Under the pieces are notes generated by a model that saw nothing but the letters and a program-made list of their open reading frames with translations, had not been told where the DNA came from and did no database searches. Both the position numbers and the translations under genes were made by a program. Below, one piece after another: positions 56,131 through 64,000 of a stretch of 64,000 nucleotides of DNA. The stretch comes from Actinopolyspora alba (lineage in GTDB: Bacteria; Actinomycetota; Actinomycetes; Mycobacteriales; Pseudonocardiaceae): contig NZ_FOMZ01000003.1 of assembly GCF_900112765.1 (NCBI RefSeq), positions 124,001 through 188,000 on the forward strand. Direction: 5' to 3'. Numbering within the stretch: position 1 is the first letter of the stretch; every line of letters begins with the position of its first letter.

Positions 56131-57501
56131 TCAGATCACCGCGCTCAACAGCAGGACGAATCCCAGCGAGACCACCGAGGCCAGCGTCGTCACCAGGGTG
56201 CAGGTCTTCAGCGTCCCTCGGGTGGTCAGCCCGAACAGCCGCTGGAACATCCAGAAGAAGTTGCTGTTGACGTGCACCGCGAACAGCGCTCCGGAACCGG
56301 CGGCCAGGGCGATCAGCAGCGGTGCGATGTCCGTGCCGCCGAGGGCCGGTGCCAGCACGCTGCCCGCGGTGATCGCCGCCACGGAGGTCGAACCGATCGC
56401 CACGTGCAGCACCACCGCGATGAACCAGGCCAGCAGCAGCGGCGACAACGCGTTCGAGGTGAAGTAACCCGCCAGGATGTCCTCCAGGCCGGTCGCGGAG
56501 ATGACTCCGCCCAGCGAACCGCCGATGCCGGTGATGATCAGGATGGGACCGCACTCCCGCAGTCCGCTGCCCACGGCCGAGCTCGCCACCTGCCGGGAGA
56601 CGCCGCCCCAGGCCAGTGAGTACGCTGTGACGACTCCGATGAACAGCGCCACCAGGGGACTACCGAGGAAGGCCAGCGGGCCGGATGTGATGCCCGACAC
56701 CTTGGCGATCCCGCCGCCCGCGATGAGCAGGATCGTGATGCACAGCGGTGCCAGCGACACCCCCAGCCCGGGGAGATGCCCTTCCTGCCCGGTCGGGCTC
56801 GTGGCGGCACTCTCCGAGGCTCCGGCGGATTCCTCGTCCGAGTCATGGTCCTCGTCGGCCAGTTCGTCCTTGTCGCCGTTCCACAGCCCGCCGCGCAGCA
56901 ACAGCCGGTAGAGGTAGATCGTCACGAGAGCCGTGGGCACCGTCACCAGCAGACCGAACAGCAGCATCCTGCCCAGTGAGACGTGCAGCAGACCGGCCAC
57001 GGCCAGTGCCCCCGCGCCAGGGACGACCAGCACCAGCCCGAGCTCCGATCCCAGGATCAGCGCGGCGCCCATAGCGGCCCTGCCGTCCCGTCTGATCCGC
57101 GGCGCGATGGAACGTCCCAGCGGTGCCGTCAGCACGAGCAGTACGTCGGTGTAGATGGCCGGAAAAATGCTGCTCATCGCGGTGCCGAACACGTACGGCG
57201 ACCGCTCGGCGCCGAAGATCCGCAGCATCCCCTCGGTCAACCGGCGTAACGCACCGGTAACCGAAAGCAACGAGCCGAGTAGGACGCCGAAGGTGATCAA
57301 CAGACCGATGTCGGTCATGATCCCGCCGAATCCGCCGGTGATCGCTTCGGTGGTGCCGCCGAACCCCAGTCCGGTGGCGAGCCCGAGATAGAGCGAGCCG
57401 CACAGCAGCGCGATCAGCGGTTCGAGCCGAAGTGCGAGGATCAGCAGAATCGTGCCCGCGATCGCCACCCCGGTGTGCAACAGAATCAGCGATTCGTTCA
57501 A
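56131..57501 (-). CDS. GntP-family sugar-acid/carboxylate transporter
   Basis: The 456-residue membrane permease has about twelve segments. SSIFPAIYTDVLLVLTAPLG and the C-terminal GSTSVAAITAGSVLAPAL match the gluconate:H+ symporter (GntP/DsdX/YgbN) family. A loop of about 40 residues between the two halves is unusually acidic (GDKDELADEDHDSDEESAGA). Because a CitA/DcuS-type sensor gene is divergent from it, the substrate may be a carboxylate such as citrate or a hydroxy acid rather than gluconate; this is inference. Confidence 0.88.
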   Translation of the reverse strand: MNESLILLHTGVAIAGTILLILALRLEPLIALLCGSLYLGLATGLGFGGTTEAITGGFGGIMTDIGLLITFGVLLGSLLSVTGALRRLTEGMLRIFGAERSPYVFGTAMSSIFPAIYTDVLLVLTAPLGRSIAPRIRRDGRAAMGAALILGSELGLVLVVPGAGALAVAGLLHVSLGRMLLFGLLVTVPTALVTIYLYRLLLRGGLWNGDKDELADEDHDSDEESAGASESAATSPTGQEGHLPGLGVSLAPLCITILLIAGGGIAKVSGITSGPLAFLGSPLVALFIGVVTAYSLAWGGVSRQVASSAVGSGLRECGPILIITGIGGSLGGVISATGLEDILAGYFTSNALSPLLLAWFIAVVLHVAIGSTSVAAITAGSVLAPALGGTDIAPLLIALAAGSGALFAVHVNSNFFWMFQRLFGLTTRGTLKTCTLVTTLASVVSLGFVLLLSAVI

Positions 57502-57735
57502 CTGCCCAGCCTTCCATGGTCGCGACGGTTAACACCGTGTTGCGGTTGGCAATGTCGTTTCGGAACCATCGGTCGATGTCCACGCGGTGTCAGCGTTGTG
57601 TTCATTTCGTTCACCGGGCCGCTCGCGGTTCGGGCGGGTCGCAAGCTCGGACAGCAGTGCCCGGAAACCCACGTCGCGCCGCCGAACCGGGCCTTCGGCG
57701 GCCGTGACAACCGGAGTCCCGACAGGAGAGCCGTA
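57502..57735. promoter_or_regulatory. Divergent promoter region, GntP transporter / sensor kinase
   Basis: 234 bp between divergent starts. AGGAGAG (57724-57730) is the sensor kinase ribosome site. The region should carry the binding site of the response regulator encoded nearby; I could not identify a repeated operator by eye. Confidence 0.4.
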
Positions 57736-59385
57736 GTGACCGTCGACCACCGGAGCCGTGTCCGTGACCGTGCCGCTCGCGGTACGCGCTGGAGTCTGGC
57801 TCGTCGACTGTTCGTGTTGCAGATCGTGATCGTGCTCGTCGTGGTGCTGTCGGGCGCCTGCCTGGCCTGGTACAGCGCGCGGGCGCGGAACCAGCAGGCG
57901 GCGAGGAACGAGGTGCGGGCCGTGGCCGAGACGCTGGCGGCCACCCCCTTGGTCGGTTCGGCGTTGGACTCCGCCGATCCCAGCGCCCGATTACAGCCGG
58001 TGGCGCGACGAGTCACCTCCCGCGCCGGTGTGGACTTCGTGACGATCATGGACACCCGCGGCATCCGTTACACCCATCCCGAACCGGAGCGGATCGGGGA
58101 AAGGTTCTGGGGACACATCGGACCGGCACTGCGCGGGAACACGTTCACCGAGACCTACACCGGCACACTGGGCCCCTCGGTGCGGGCGGTGGCTCCAGTG
58201 GTGGACAGGCAGGGCGAGGTCAGGGCGCTGGTCAGCGTGGGGATCAAGGTTCGCGCACTGAGCCGCAGGCTGCGGGACCAGCTGCGTGCCCTGCTGCTGG
58301 TGGCCTGTGGTGCCCTGCTGTTCGGTGGGCTGGCGACCTACGCGGTCAGCGTGCGCATGCGCGGCCACACCCACGGGCTCACTCCCGCGGAGCTGAGCGG
58401 TATGTACGAATACCACGAAGCCGTCCTGCACACGGTCGGCGAAGGACTGCTGCTGATCTCGCCCGACGGGGTCGTGACCTTGTGCAACGACGGCGCGGCG
58501 ACGCTGCTGGGGCTCGGAACCGAACACGTGGCGGGACGCCGTGTCGAGTCCCTCGGGCTGCCCGGAGCGTTGATCGGAGTGCTGTCGAACGGTGCGCCGG
58601 TGCGGGACGAACCGCATCTCGTCGAGGACCGGGTTCTGCTGGTGACCGTCGAAGCCGCCCACTCGGACCGGGCACTGGGCAACGTCGTCACCCTGCGGGA
58701 CCATACCGAGCTGCGCACGCTGAACCGCGAGTTGGACACCCTGCGCGGATTCTCGGAATCACTGCGTTCGCGGGCACACGAGTCGGCGAACCGGCTGCAC
58801 ACCATAGTTTCGCTGGTCGAACTCGGTCGTACCGAACAGGCGGTGGAGTTCGCTACCTCGGAGCTGCGCACCGCACAGCAGCTCACGGATCGAGTTGTCT
58901 GCGCCGTCGACGAACCGGTGCTCACCGCCCTGTTGCTGGGCAAGTCGGCTCAGGCACGCGAACGCGGGGTGGAGGTCAGGATCACCGAGGACACCCACGT
59001 CGGCTCGGTGCCGCGCGTGGGTTCCCGTGATCTGGTCACCATTCTGGGCAATCTGATCGACAACGCGGTGGATGCTGTTCTGCTGGCCGAGAACCGGGCA
59101 CCCGTGGTGGCGGTGACCGTCCGCGCCGAGCGGGACTCGTTGTTGCTGCGCGTGGCCGACAACGGTTCCGGAGTCGATGTCGAGGACACGCGGAAGCTGT
59201 TCCGCGACGGGCACTCCGGGAAGGACGAGCGGCGAGGAATCGGACTCGCACTGGTGGGACGAAGCGTGCGACGTCACGGTGGGTGGATCGAGGTGTGCAA
59301 CGGTTCCGAGGGGCTGCGGGGAGCGGTCTTCACCGTGCGACTGCCGCTGGAGCACTCCCGACCCGACGATCCGGATGACACGTGA
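57736..59385 (+). CDS. CitA/DcuS-type sensor histidine kinase
   Basis: The 549-residue kinase has membrane helices (RRLFVLQIVIVLVVVLSGAC and ALLLVACGALLFGGLATYAV) flanking an extracytoplasmic PAS/PDC sensor (residues ~50-175) with VTIMDTRGIRYTHPEPERIG, as in citrate and dicarboxylate sensors. A cytoplasmic PAS domain (HEAVLHTVGEGLLLISPDGV), the phosphoacceptor helix LRSRAHESANRLHTIVSLVE with its His, and the ATPase (GNLIDNAVDAVLLAEN; RVADNGSGV) follow. GTG 57736 is chosen for AGGAGAG upstream. Its partner regulator follows 238 bp later; the divergent GntP gene is its likely target. Confidence 0.92.
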   Translation: MTVDHRSRVRDRAARGTRWSLARRLFVLQIVIVLVVVLSGACLAWYSARARNQQAARNEVRAVAETLAATPLVGSALDSADPSARLQPVARRVTSRAGVDFVTIMDTRGIRYTHPEPERIGERFWGHIGPALRGNTFTETYTGTLGPSVRAVAPVVDRQGEVRALVSVGIKVRALSRRLRDQLRALLLVACGALLFGGLATYAVSVRMRGHTHGLTPAELSGMYEYHEAVLHTVGEGLLLISPDGVVTLCNDGAATLLGLGTEHVAGRRVESLGLPGALIGVLSNGAPVRDEPHLVEDRVLLVTVEAAHSDRALGNVVTLRDHTELRTLNRELDTLRGFSESLRSRAHESANRLHTIVSLVELGRTEQAVEFATSELRTAQQLTDRVVCAVDEPVLTALLLGKSAQARERGVEVRITEDTHVGSVPRVGSRDLVTILGNLIDNAVDAVLLAENRAPVVAVTVRAERDSLLLRVADNGSGVDVEDTRKLFRDGHSGKDERRGIGLALVGRSVRRHGGWIEVCNGSEGLRGAVFTVRLPLEHSRPDDPDDT

Positions 59386-59623
59386 GCCTCGTTCGGTGGC
59401 ACCAGCCCGGAGAACGGGTGGGGTTCCGCCGAGCGCGCCCCGCGGAAACCGAACGGACAACGCCTCCCACCGCTGAACCGCACGACAACCGGTGTGCTCG
59501 TGTGGCATGCTTCCCGCTGCCGTTGCCGGGGTGAGGAGGCGGACTGCCGTGCGGTCCCGCGCGCCGTCGCGGTGGTGCGGTCGCCTCGCCCGGTGGGAAG
59601 TGACGTAGCGGTGAGGAATTCGG

Positions 59624-60322
59624 ATGATTTCGGTGCTGGTGGTCGAGGACGACGAGGTGGCCGGTGAGGCACACGAGACCTGTGCCAACAGCGTCGCCGG
59701 GTTCCGGGTGGTCGGACGTGTCCGCACCGGTCAGGAAGCGCTGCGTTTCCTGACGCACACCGCTGTGGACCTCGTGCTGCTGGACCTGCGACTGCCCGAC
59801 ATGGACGGACTGCGGGTCAGCAGGATGCTGCGTACCCGAGGCAGTGGGACCGATGTCATAGCGGTCACCTCGGCGCGTGACCTCGACCGGGTCCGCGAGT
59901 CGGTCTCCAGCGGAGTCGTGCAGTACCTGCTCAAACCGTTCACCTTCGTGGCCATGCGGGAGAAGTTGCGCAACTACGCGCGGTTCCGGGGCGAGCTCTC
60001 CCGGGGCGGTGCCGTCAACGGGCAGCACGAGATCGACCGCGTGTTCGCCACGCTGCGCGACAACGAGCGCCAGGAACTGCCCAAGGGGATGGACGAACAG
60101 ACGTTGACTTCCGTGGCGGCGGCGCTGCGGGAGAGCGGGGACGGTGCCTCCGCAGGGAAGGTGGGAAAGCTGGCGGGCGTTTCCCGGGTCACGGCGCGCA
60201 GGTATCTCGAGTACCTGGTCGAGCGCGACATGGCACGTCGTTCGCCGAGGCACGGCGGCGTCGGACGCCCCGAGCTGATCTACCGTGCCGACCTCGACGA
60301 CACGGGCGGAGCGGTTCCGTGA
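59624..60322 (+). CDS. CitB/DcuR-type response regulator
   Basis: The 232-residue regulator has an N-terminal receiver domain (ISVLVVEDDEVAGEAHETCA; phosphoacceptor Asp in DLVLLDLRLPDMDGL; AVTSARD; YLLKPF with the conserved Lys). A C-terminal helix-turn-helix region of CitB/DcuR type follows (GKVGKLAGVSRVTARRYLEY). It forms a two-component pair with the upstream kinase, probably controlling the GntP-family transporter. The gene ends 5 bp from the SoxR stop on the other strand. Confidence 0.92.
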   Translation: MISVLVVEDDEVAGEAHETCANSVAGFRVVGRVRTGQEALRFLTHTAVDLVLLDLRLPDMDGLRVSRMLRTRGSGTDVIAVTSARDLDRVRESVSSGVVQYLLKPFTFVAMREKLRNYARFRGELSRGGAVNGQHEIDRVFATLRDNERQELPKGMDEQTLTSVAAALRESGDGASAGKVGKLAGVSRVTARRYLEYLVERDMARRSPRHGGVGRPELIYRADLDDTGGAVP

Positions 60323-60327
60323 ACCGT

Positions 60328-60789
60328 TCAGAGTCCGCCGTCGGATTTCGGCCGAAGCCGTGGCGCGGCGGGACCGCTGGCAGCCATCCAGTCGTCAGGG
60401 TTGTGCAGCGAGCAGGTGTTCAACGACAGACAGCCGCAGCCGATGCAACCGGTGAGCCGGTCCCGCAGCCGTTGCAGCCCGTCGATGCGGGCATCGAGCT
60501 CGTCGCGCCAGCGCTCCGACAGCTTCGCCCAGTCCGCTCTGCTCGGAGCGTGATCGTCCGGCAGGGTCCGCAGCGCGTCCGCGACGTCCTCCAGGCTCAA
60601 TCCCACGCGCTGGGCGGCGCGGATGAACGCCAGTCGTCGCAGCACGCTTCGCTCGTAACGTCGTTGGTTGCCGCTCGTGCGCGTCGACCTGATCAGCCCG
60701 CGGTCTTCGTAGAACCGAAGTGCCGTGGTCGCTATTCCACTGCGTTCGGCGAGTTCACCGATGGTCAGCTTGGCGGCGGATTTCGACAC
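60328..60789 (-). CDS. soxR: Redox-sensing MerR-family activator SoxR
   Basis: SoxR senses redox-cycling agents through a [2Fe-2S] cluster. The 153 residues carry an N-terminal MerR winged helix (LTIGELAERSGIATTALRFY), dimerisation helix and the exact cluster motif C-x2-C-x-C-x5-C in TGCIGCGCLSLNTC. Actinobacterial SoxR usually controls a few oxidoreductases and ABC genes; no SoxS is nearby. It is convergent with the response regulator and divergent from hisH. Confidence 0.95.
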   Translation of the reverse strand: MSKSAAKLTIGELAERSGIATTALRFYEDRGLIRSTRTSGNQRRYERSVLRRLAFIRAAQRVGLSLEDVADALRTLPDDHAPSRADWAKLSERWRDELDARIDGLQRLRDRLTGCIGCGCLSLNTCSLHNPDDWMAASGPAAPRLRPKSDGGL

Positions 60790-60922
60790 TCCGCCAGCAT
60801 AACGAGTACGGCGGTGGGAGTGGTCGACTACGCGAATTCGGTCGGGTGCGTATCGATACGCTCCCGGCGGTGGGTGCGCCGTCCTGGCACGCGGCCGTTC
60901 CGGGAGCGGGTAGGCTGGTCAC

Positions 60923-61552
60923 GTGCCACGAGTCGTCGTACTGGACTACGGATCCGGCAATCTTCGTTCGGCCGAACGTGCCCTGGAACACGCGGGTGCG
61001 CGAGTCGAGGTGAGTGACGATCATCGTACGGCGATGGAAGCCGACGGTCTCGTCGTTCCCGGTGTCGGTGCCTTCTCCGCCTGCATGCGCGGGCTGCTCG
61101 AGGTGGGTGGTGACGAACTCGTCGACCGGCGACTGGCCGAGAACCGGCCCGTGCTCGGTATCTGTGTCGGGATGCAGATCCTGTTCCAACGAGGGGTCGA
61201 GCACGGTGTGTCCGCCGAGGGAGTCGGCCGGTGGCCGGGTGCCGTGGAACCGTTGCGGGCGGAGGTGCTGCCCCACATGGGTTGGAACACGGTGACCGCG
61301 CCCTCCGACAGCGTGCTGTTCGCCGGGATGGACCCGGACACCAGGTTCTACTTCGTCCACTCCTTCGCCGCCCGTGGCTGGGAGGAGCACGCCGAAGCGC
61401 CGAGTAGCCGGCGGAGATCGGTGTGGGCCGAACACGGCGAGCCGTTCCTGGCCGCGGTGGAGGACGGTGCCCTGATGGCGACCCAGTTCCACCCCGAGAA
61501 GTCCGGTGCCGCGGGAGGCGCTCTGCTGCGTAACTGGTTGGGAACGCTGTGA
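60923..61552 (+). CDS. hisH: Imidazole glycerol phosphate synthase, glutaminase subunit HisH
   Basis: HisH is a class I glutaminase that passes ammonia to HisF. The 209-residue protein has [34 protein letters not shown] and the nucleophile Cys in [12 protein letters not shown]. The catalytic His and Glu are in [10 protein letters not shown]. Start GTG 60923 begins the second histidine block. Its stop overlaps the next small gene by 4 bp. Confidence 0.97.
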   Translation: MPRVVVLDYGSGNLRSAERALEHAGARVEVSDDHRTAMEADGLVVPGVGAFSACMRGLLEVGGDELVDRRLAENRPVLGICVGMQILFQRGVEHGVSAEGVGRWPGAVEPLRAEVLPHMGWNTVTAPSDSVLFAGMDPDTRFYFVHSFAARGWEEHAEAPSSRRRSVWAEHGEPFLAAVEDGALMATQFHPEKSGAAGGALLRNWLGTL

Positions 61553-61764
61553 GCGCGCGTCGGTACGGGCTGATGCGTCCCGGTGGTGCCGCCAGAGTGG
61601 TGGCGTTCGTGCTGTGCTTCGGCATGGTGGTCGGGTTCGCCGCCACGTCGTTGCTGGCGGCAGGCGTGTCCGGCTGGTTGGTGATCTCCGTGGCTCTGCT
61701 GGTGCTCGCCGTGCCGGTGGGGGCCGCGCTGTACTCGGGTGGCCGTTCGCGAGGACGGCGCTGA
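61549..61764 (+). CDS. 71-residue two-pass membrane protein between hisH and hisA
   Basis: This 71-residue protein has a basic N-terminus and two hydrophobic segments ([20 protein letters not shown] and [20 protein letters not shown]), ending in GGRSRGRR. It starts with GTG overlapping the hisH stop by 4 bp, so it is probably co-transcribed and translationally coupled. Small hydrophobic genes at this site occur in some actinobacterial his operons; function unknown. Confidence 0.75.
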   Translation: MSARRYGLMRPGGAARVVAFVLCFGMVVGFAATSLLAAGVSGWLVISVALLVLAVPVGAALYSGGRSRGRR

Positions 61765-61841
61765 GCGCGACCGGTTCGGCCGCCGCGGCCACCGTCACGG
61801 CCGGCGGCGTGGTCGTGGCCGGCTCGTCGTAGGCTTGGGAC

Positions 61842-62576
61842 GTGACTTTCACGCTGCTTCCCGCTGTTGACGTTGCCGATGGGCAGGCCGTACGTCTGGT
61901 GCAGGGTGCCGCGGGCACCGAGACCTCCTACGGGGATCCGTTGCAAGCCGCGTTGGCGTGGCAGCGTGCGGGGGCGGAGTGGGTCCACCTCGTGGATCTG
62001 GACGCCGCCTTCGGACGCGGTTCGAACCGGGAACTGCTCGCCGAAGTGGTCGCGAAACTGGACGTCGACGTCGAGCTCTCCGGCGGTATCCGGGACGATG
62101 ATTCGTTGCGCGCCGCGCTGGACACCGGTTGTGCCAGGGTGAACCTCGGTACGGCCGCGCTGGAGGATCCGGAGTGGACCGCGAGAGTGGTCGCCGAGCA
62201 CGGTCAGCGCGTCGCGGTCGGTCTGGACGTGCGGATCGGCGAGCGGGGCCACCGGTTGGCAGCGCGCGGTTGGACACGCGACGGCGGGGACCTGTGGCAG
62301 GTGCTCGACAGGTTGGACGCCGCCGGCTGCTGTCGCTACGTGGTCACCGATGTCAGCAAGGACGGCACGCTGGGCGGCCCGAACCTGTCGTTGCTCCGTG
62401 CCGTCTGCGAGCACACGTCCGCGCCGGTGGTGGCCTCCGGTGGGGTATCCACTGTGGATGACCTGGTTGCGCTCGCCGGGCTGGAGCCGTTCGGGCTCGA
62501 GGGCTCGATCGTGGGCAAGGCGCTGTACGCGGGCAACTTCACCCTCCCCGAGGCGCTCGAAGCCGTCAGGGGATGA
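61842..62576 (+). CDS. hisA: ProFAR isomerase HisA (PriA-type bifunctional in actinobacteria)
   Basis: The 244-residue TIM barrel isomerises ProFAR. It has the catalytic Asp in [18 protein letters not shown], then [17 protein letters not shown] and [20 protein letters not shown], with the C-terminal Asp. In actinobacteria lacking a separate trpF it usually also performs phosphoribosylanthranilate isomerisation (PriA); I cannot tell from this window whether trpF exists. Start GTG 61842. Confidence 0.95.
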   Translation: MTFTLLPAVDVADGQAVRLVQGAAGTETSYGDPLQAALAWQRAGAEWVHLVDLDAAFGRGSNRELLAEVVAKLDVDVELSGGIRDDDSLRAALDTGCARVNLGTAALEDPEWTARVVAEHGQRVAVGLDVRIGERGHRLAARGWTRDGGDLWQVLDRLDAAGCCRYVVTDVSKDGTLGGPNLSLLRAVCEHTSAPVVASGGVSTVDDLVALAGLEPFGLEGSIVGKALYAGNFTLPEALEAVRG

Positions 62577-62713
62577 GCACGGGCAGCGGCGGCATCGCCC
62601 ACGGTCGTGGCGATTTCGCGCGAAATCGCCGCGCCGTTCGGACTCCGAACCCGCCCGCGCCCGATCACCGAAGCCGGCGAACCGCTCCACCGGCGGACAC
62701 TTATGCTGGTGGT

Positions 62714-63487
62714 ATGGCGGTCGCTGTGCGTGTGATCCCCTGTCTGGACGTCGACCAGGGGCGAGTGGTCAAGGGAGTCAACTTCACCGGGTTGGTCGAT
62801 GCGGGGGATCCGGTGGAGTTGGCCCGTCGCTACGACGGCGAGTGGGCCGACGAGCTGACCTTCCTCGACGTCACGGCCTCCTCCGCCGACCGGGAGACCA
62901 CCTACGACGTGGTTCGCGGCACGGCCGACCAGGTTTTCATCCCGCTGACGGTGGGGGGCGGGGTGCGCGGTCCCGAGGACGTGGACCGGCTGCTTCGCGC
63001 CGGGGCGGACAAGGTCAGCCTCAACACCGCGGCGATCGCCGATCCGGAACTCCTCCGCACGGCGTCGCGCCGGTTCGGCGCACAGTGCGTGGTGCTGTCC
63101 GTCGACGCCAGGAGGGTTCCGTCCGACGGCACGGAAACCGCCTCCGGATTCGAGGTCACCACGCACGGCGGTCGCAGGGGAACCGGGATCTGCGCGGTGG
63201 AGTGGGCGGTCAGAGCCGAACGACTCGGTGTCGGCGAGATACTGCTCAACTCCATGGACGCGGACGGCACCAAGGCGGGGTTCGACCTGGAGATGATCCG
63301 TGCCGTGCGTGCCGCCGTCCGGGTTCCGCTCATCGCGAGTGGTGGTGCGGGAGAGGTGGGGCACTTCGCGCCTGCCGTGCACGCCGGAGCCGATGCCGTG
63401 CTGGCCGCCAGTGTTTTCCACTTCGGTGAGCTGACCGTCGAGCAAGTCAAGAACGCCATGCGAGCGGAGGGGATCACGGTCCGATGA
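62714..63487 (+). CDS. hisF: Imidazole glycerol phosphate synthase, cyclase subunit HisF
   Basis: The 257-residue TIM barrel cyclises PRFAR with ammonia from HisH. It has [20 protein letters not shown] (catalytic Asp), [40 protein letters not shown] (second catalytic Asp) and [17 protein letters not shown] 62714 is chosen; the open frame extends upstream to 62573 with non-coding sequence. The start of hisI overlaps its stop (ATGA). Confidence 0.97.
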   Translation: MAVAVRVIPCLDVDQGRVVKGVNFTGLVDAGDPVELARRYDGEWADELTFLDVTASSADRETTYDVVRGTADQVFIPLTVGGGVRGPEDVDRLLRAGADKVSLNTAAIADPELLRTASRRFGAQCVVLSVDARRVPSDGTETASGFEVTTHGGRRGTGICAVEWAVRAERLGVGEILLNSMDADGTKAGFDLEMIRAVRAAVRVPLIASGGAGEVGHFAPAVHAGADAVLAASVFHFGELTVEQVKNAMRAEGITVR

Positions 63488-63870
63488 CCTCATCGGCAAG
63501 TCAGGGGGAGGCCCTCGACCCGGCGATCGTCGCGAGACTCAAGCGCAACGGGGACGGGTTGATCGCCGCCGTGGCCCAGCAGCACGACACCGGTCGGGTG
63601 CTGATGATGGCCTGGATGGATGACGAGGCGCTGCGGCTCACCCTGCGCGACAGGCGCGCCACTTACTATTCGCGCAGTCGCGCCAGGCACTGGGTCAAGG
63701 GCGAGTCGTCCGGCCACACGCAGTACGTGCGCGAGGTCCGGCTCGACTGCGACGGCGACACCGTGCTGCTGCTCGTGGAGCAGCACGGCGCCGCCTGCCA
63801 CACGGGTGCCCCCGACTGCTTCGAGTCCGACGTGCTGCTACGCCCCGAGGTGGGGACCGCCGCCGAGTGA
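63484..63870 (+). CDS. hisI: Phosphoribosyl-AMP cyclohydrolase HisI
   Basis: HisI opens the adenine ring of PR-AMP. The 128-residue monofunctional form lacks a fused HisE domain. Conserved motifs are [60 protein letters not shown] with metal and zinc ligand Cys/His, and a final Cys in [12 protein letters not shown] 63484 overlaps hisF. Confidence 0.96.
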   Translation: MTSSASQGEALDPAIVARLKRNGDGLIAAVAQQHDTGRVLMMAWMDDEALRLTLRDRRATYYSRSRARHWVKGESSGHTQYVREVRLDCDGDTVLLLVEQHGAACHTGAPDCFESDVLLRPEVGTAAE

Positions 63871-63931
63871 GCACCCGCGACAGGAGCCGCGTGGACGGTC
63901 GGTTACCGGTACCCGCACCGGACGACCCCCG

Positions 63932-64000
63932 TCACAGGGTCCGCGAACGGTCCGGTCGCAGCGATCCGGTCAGGTAACGCTGCAGATTGGGGGCGATGGT
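63932..64000 (-). CDS. C-terminal end of a minus-strand gene, possibly a TetR-family regulator (partial)
   Basis: The last 22 codons before TGA 63932-63934 read TIAPNLQRYLTGSLRPDRSR then TL on the minus strand, an alpha-helical end that resembles the C-termini of TetR/AcrR regulators. The rest lies beyond the window. Identification is tentative. Confidence 0.4.
   Translation of the reverse strand, partial: TIAPNLQRYLTGSLRPDRSRTL

Noticed and set aside
60828-62690. 620-codon minus-strand open frame opposite hisH-hisA
   Set aside because: It spans several plus-strand genes with clear family motifs and has no own motif or start site.

Overview
The window comes from a high-GC actinomycete chromosome. 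Gene order and wall-polymer genes point to the Pseudonocardiales (Actinopolyspora or Saccharopolyspora type). Supporting signs are the murD-ftsW-murG-murC-ftsQ / ftsZ-pgeF-yggS-sepF-yggT-divIVA cluster, an AftA-type arabinofuranosyltransferase (arabinogalactan wall), an ultrashort ileS T-box, many GTG/TTG starts and 4-bp start/stop overlaps. The genus is inferred from content only.

1-12543: division and cell-wall cluster. It is interrupted by an opposing spermidine-synthase-like gene between ftsQ and ftsZ, and ends with divIVA and a small membrane protein. 12660-20667: T-box leader and ileS, gnd (opposite strand), lspA-rluD, and a proline-rich protein of unknown function. 20971-31469: dnaE, a cytochrome P450, aftA, two membrane or membrane-anchored proteins of unknown role, a Lon N-domain protein and the NAD regulator NrtR. 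NrtR faces the overlapping nadA-nadB-nadC operon (31594-35155) across a perfect inverted repeat.

35160-40210 is the accessory island. On the minus strand it holds a three-gene cassette: a small helical protein, a DddA/SCP1.201-like deaminase toxin, and an Imm1-type immunity protein whose start overlaps the toxin stop. Downstream lie a two-repeat CRISPR remnant of type I-E architecture (61-bp period) and the 3' remnant of a second Imm1 gene. Next comes a minus-strand run of four very short coupled genes, two of them below 60 codons. It faces an XRE/DUF5753 regulator followed by two DUF397 genes. This island is the most interesting part of the window.

40241-48500: VOC protein, nitrilase-family hydrolase, a five-gene nickel/peptide-type ABC importer, a 50-residue membrane protein and a secreted M14 carboxypeptidase. 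48814-63870: histidine genes in two blocks (hisD-hisC-hisB and hisH-orf-hisA-hisF-hisI). Between the blocks are a cysteine-synthase-like PLP enzyme with an unusual leader, a YdeP-type molybdopterin oxidoreductase, a GntP-family transporter divergent from a CitA/DcuS-type two-component system, and SoxR. The right edge cuts a minus-strand gene that may be a TetR regulator. No rRNA, tRNA or intact insertion sequence was recognised.
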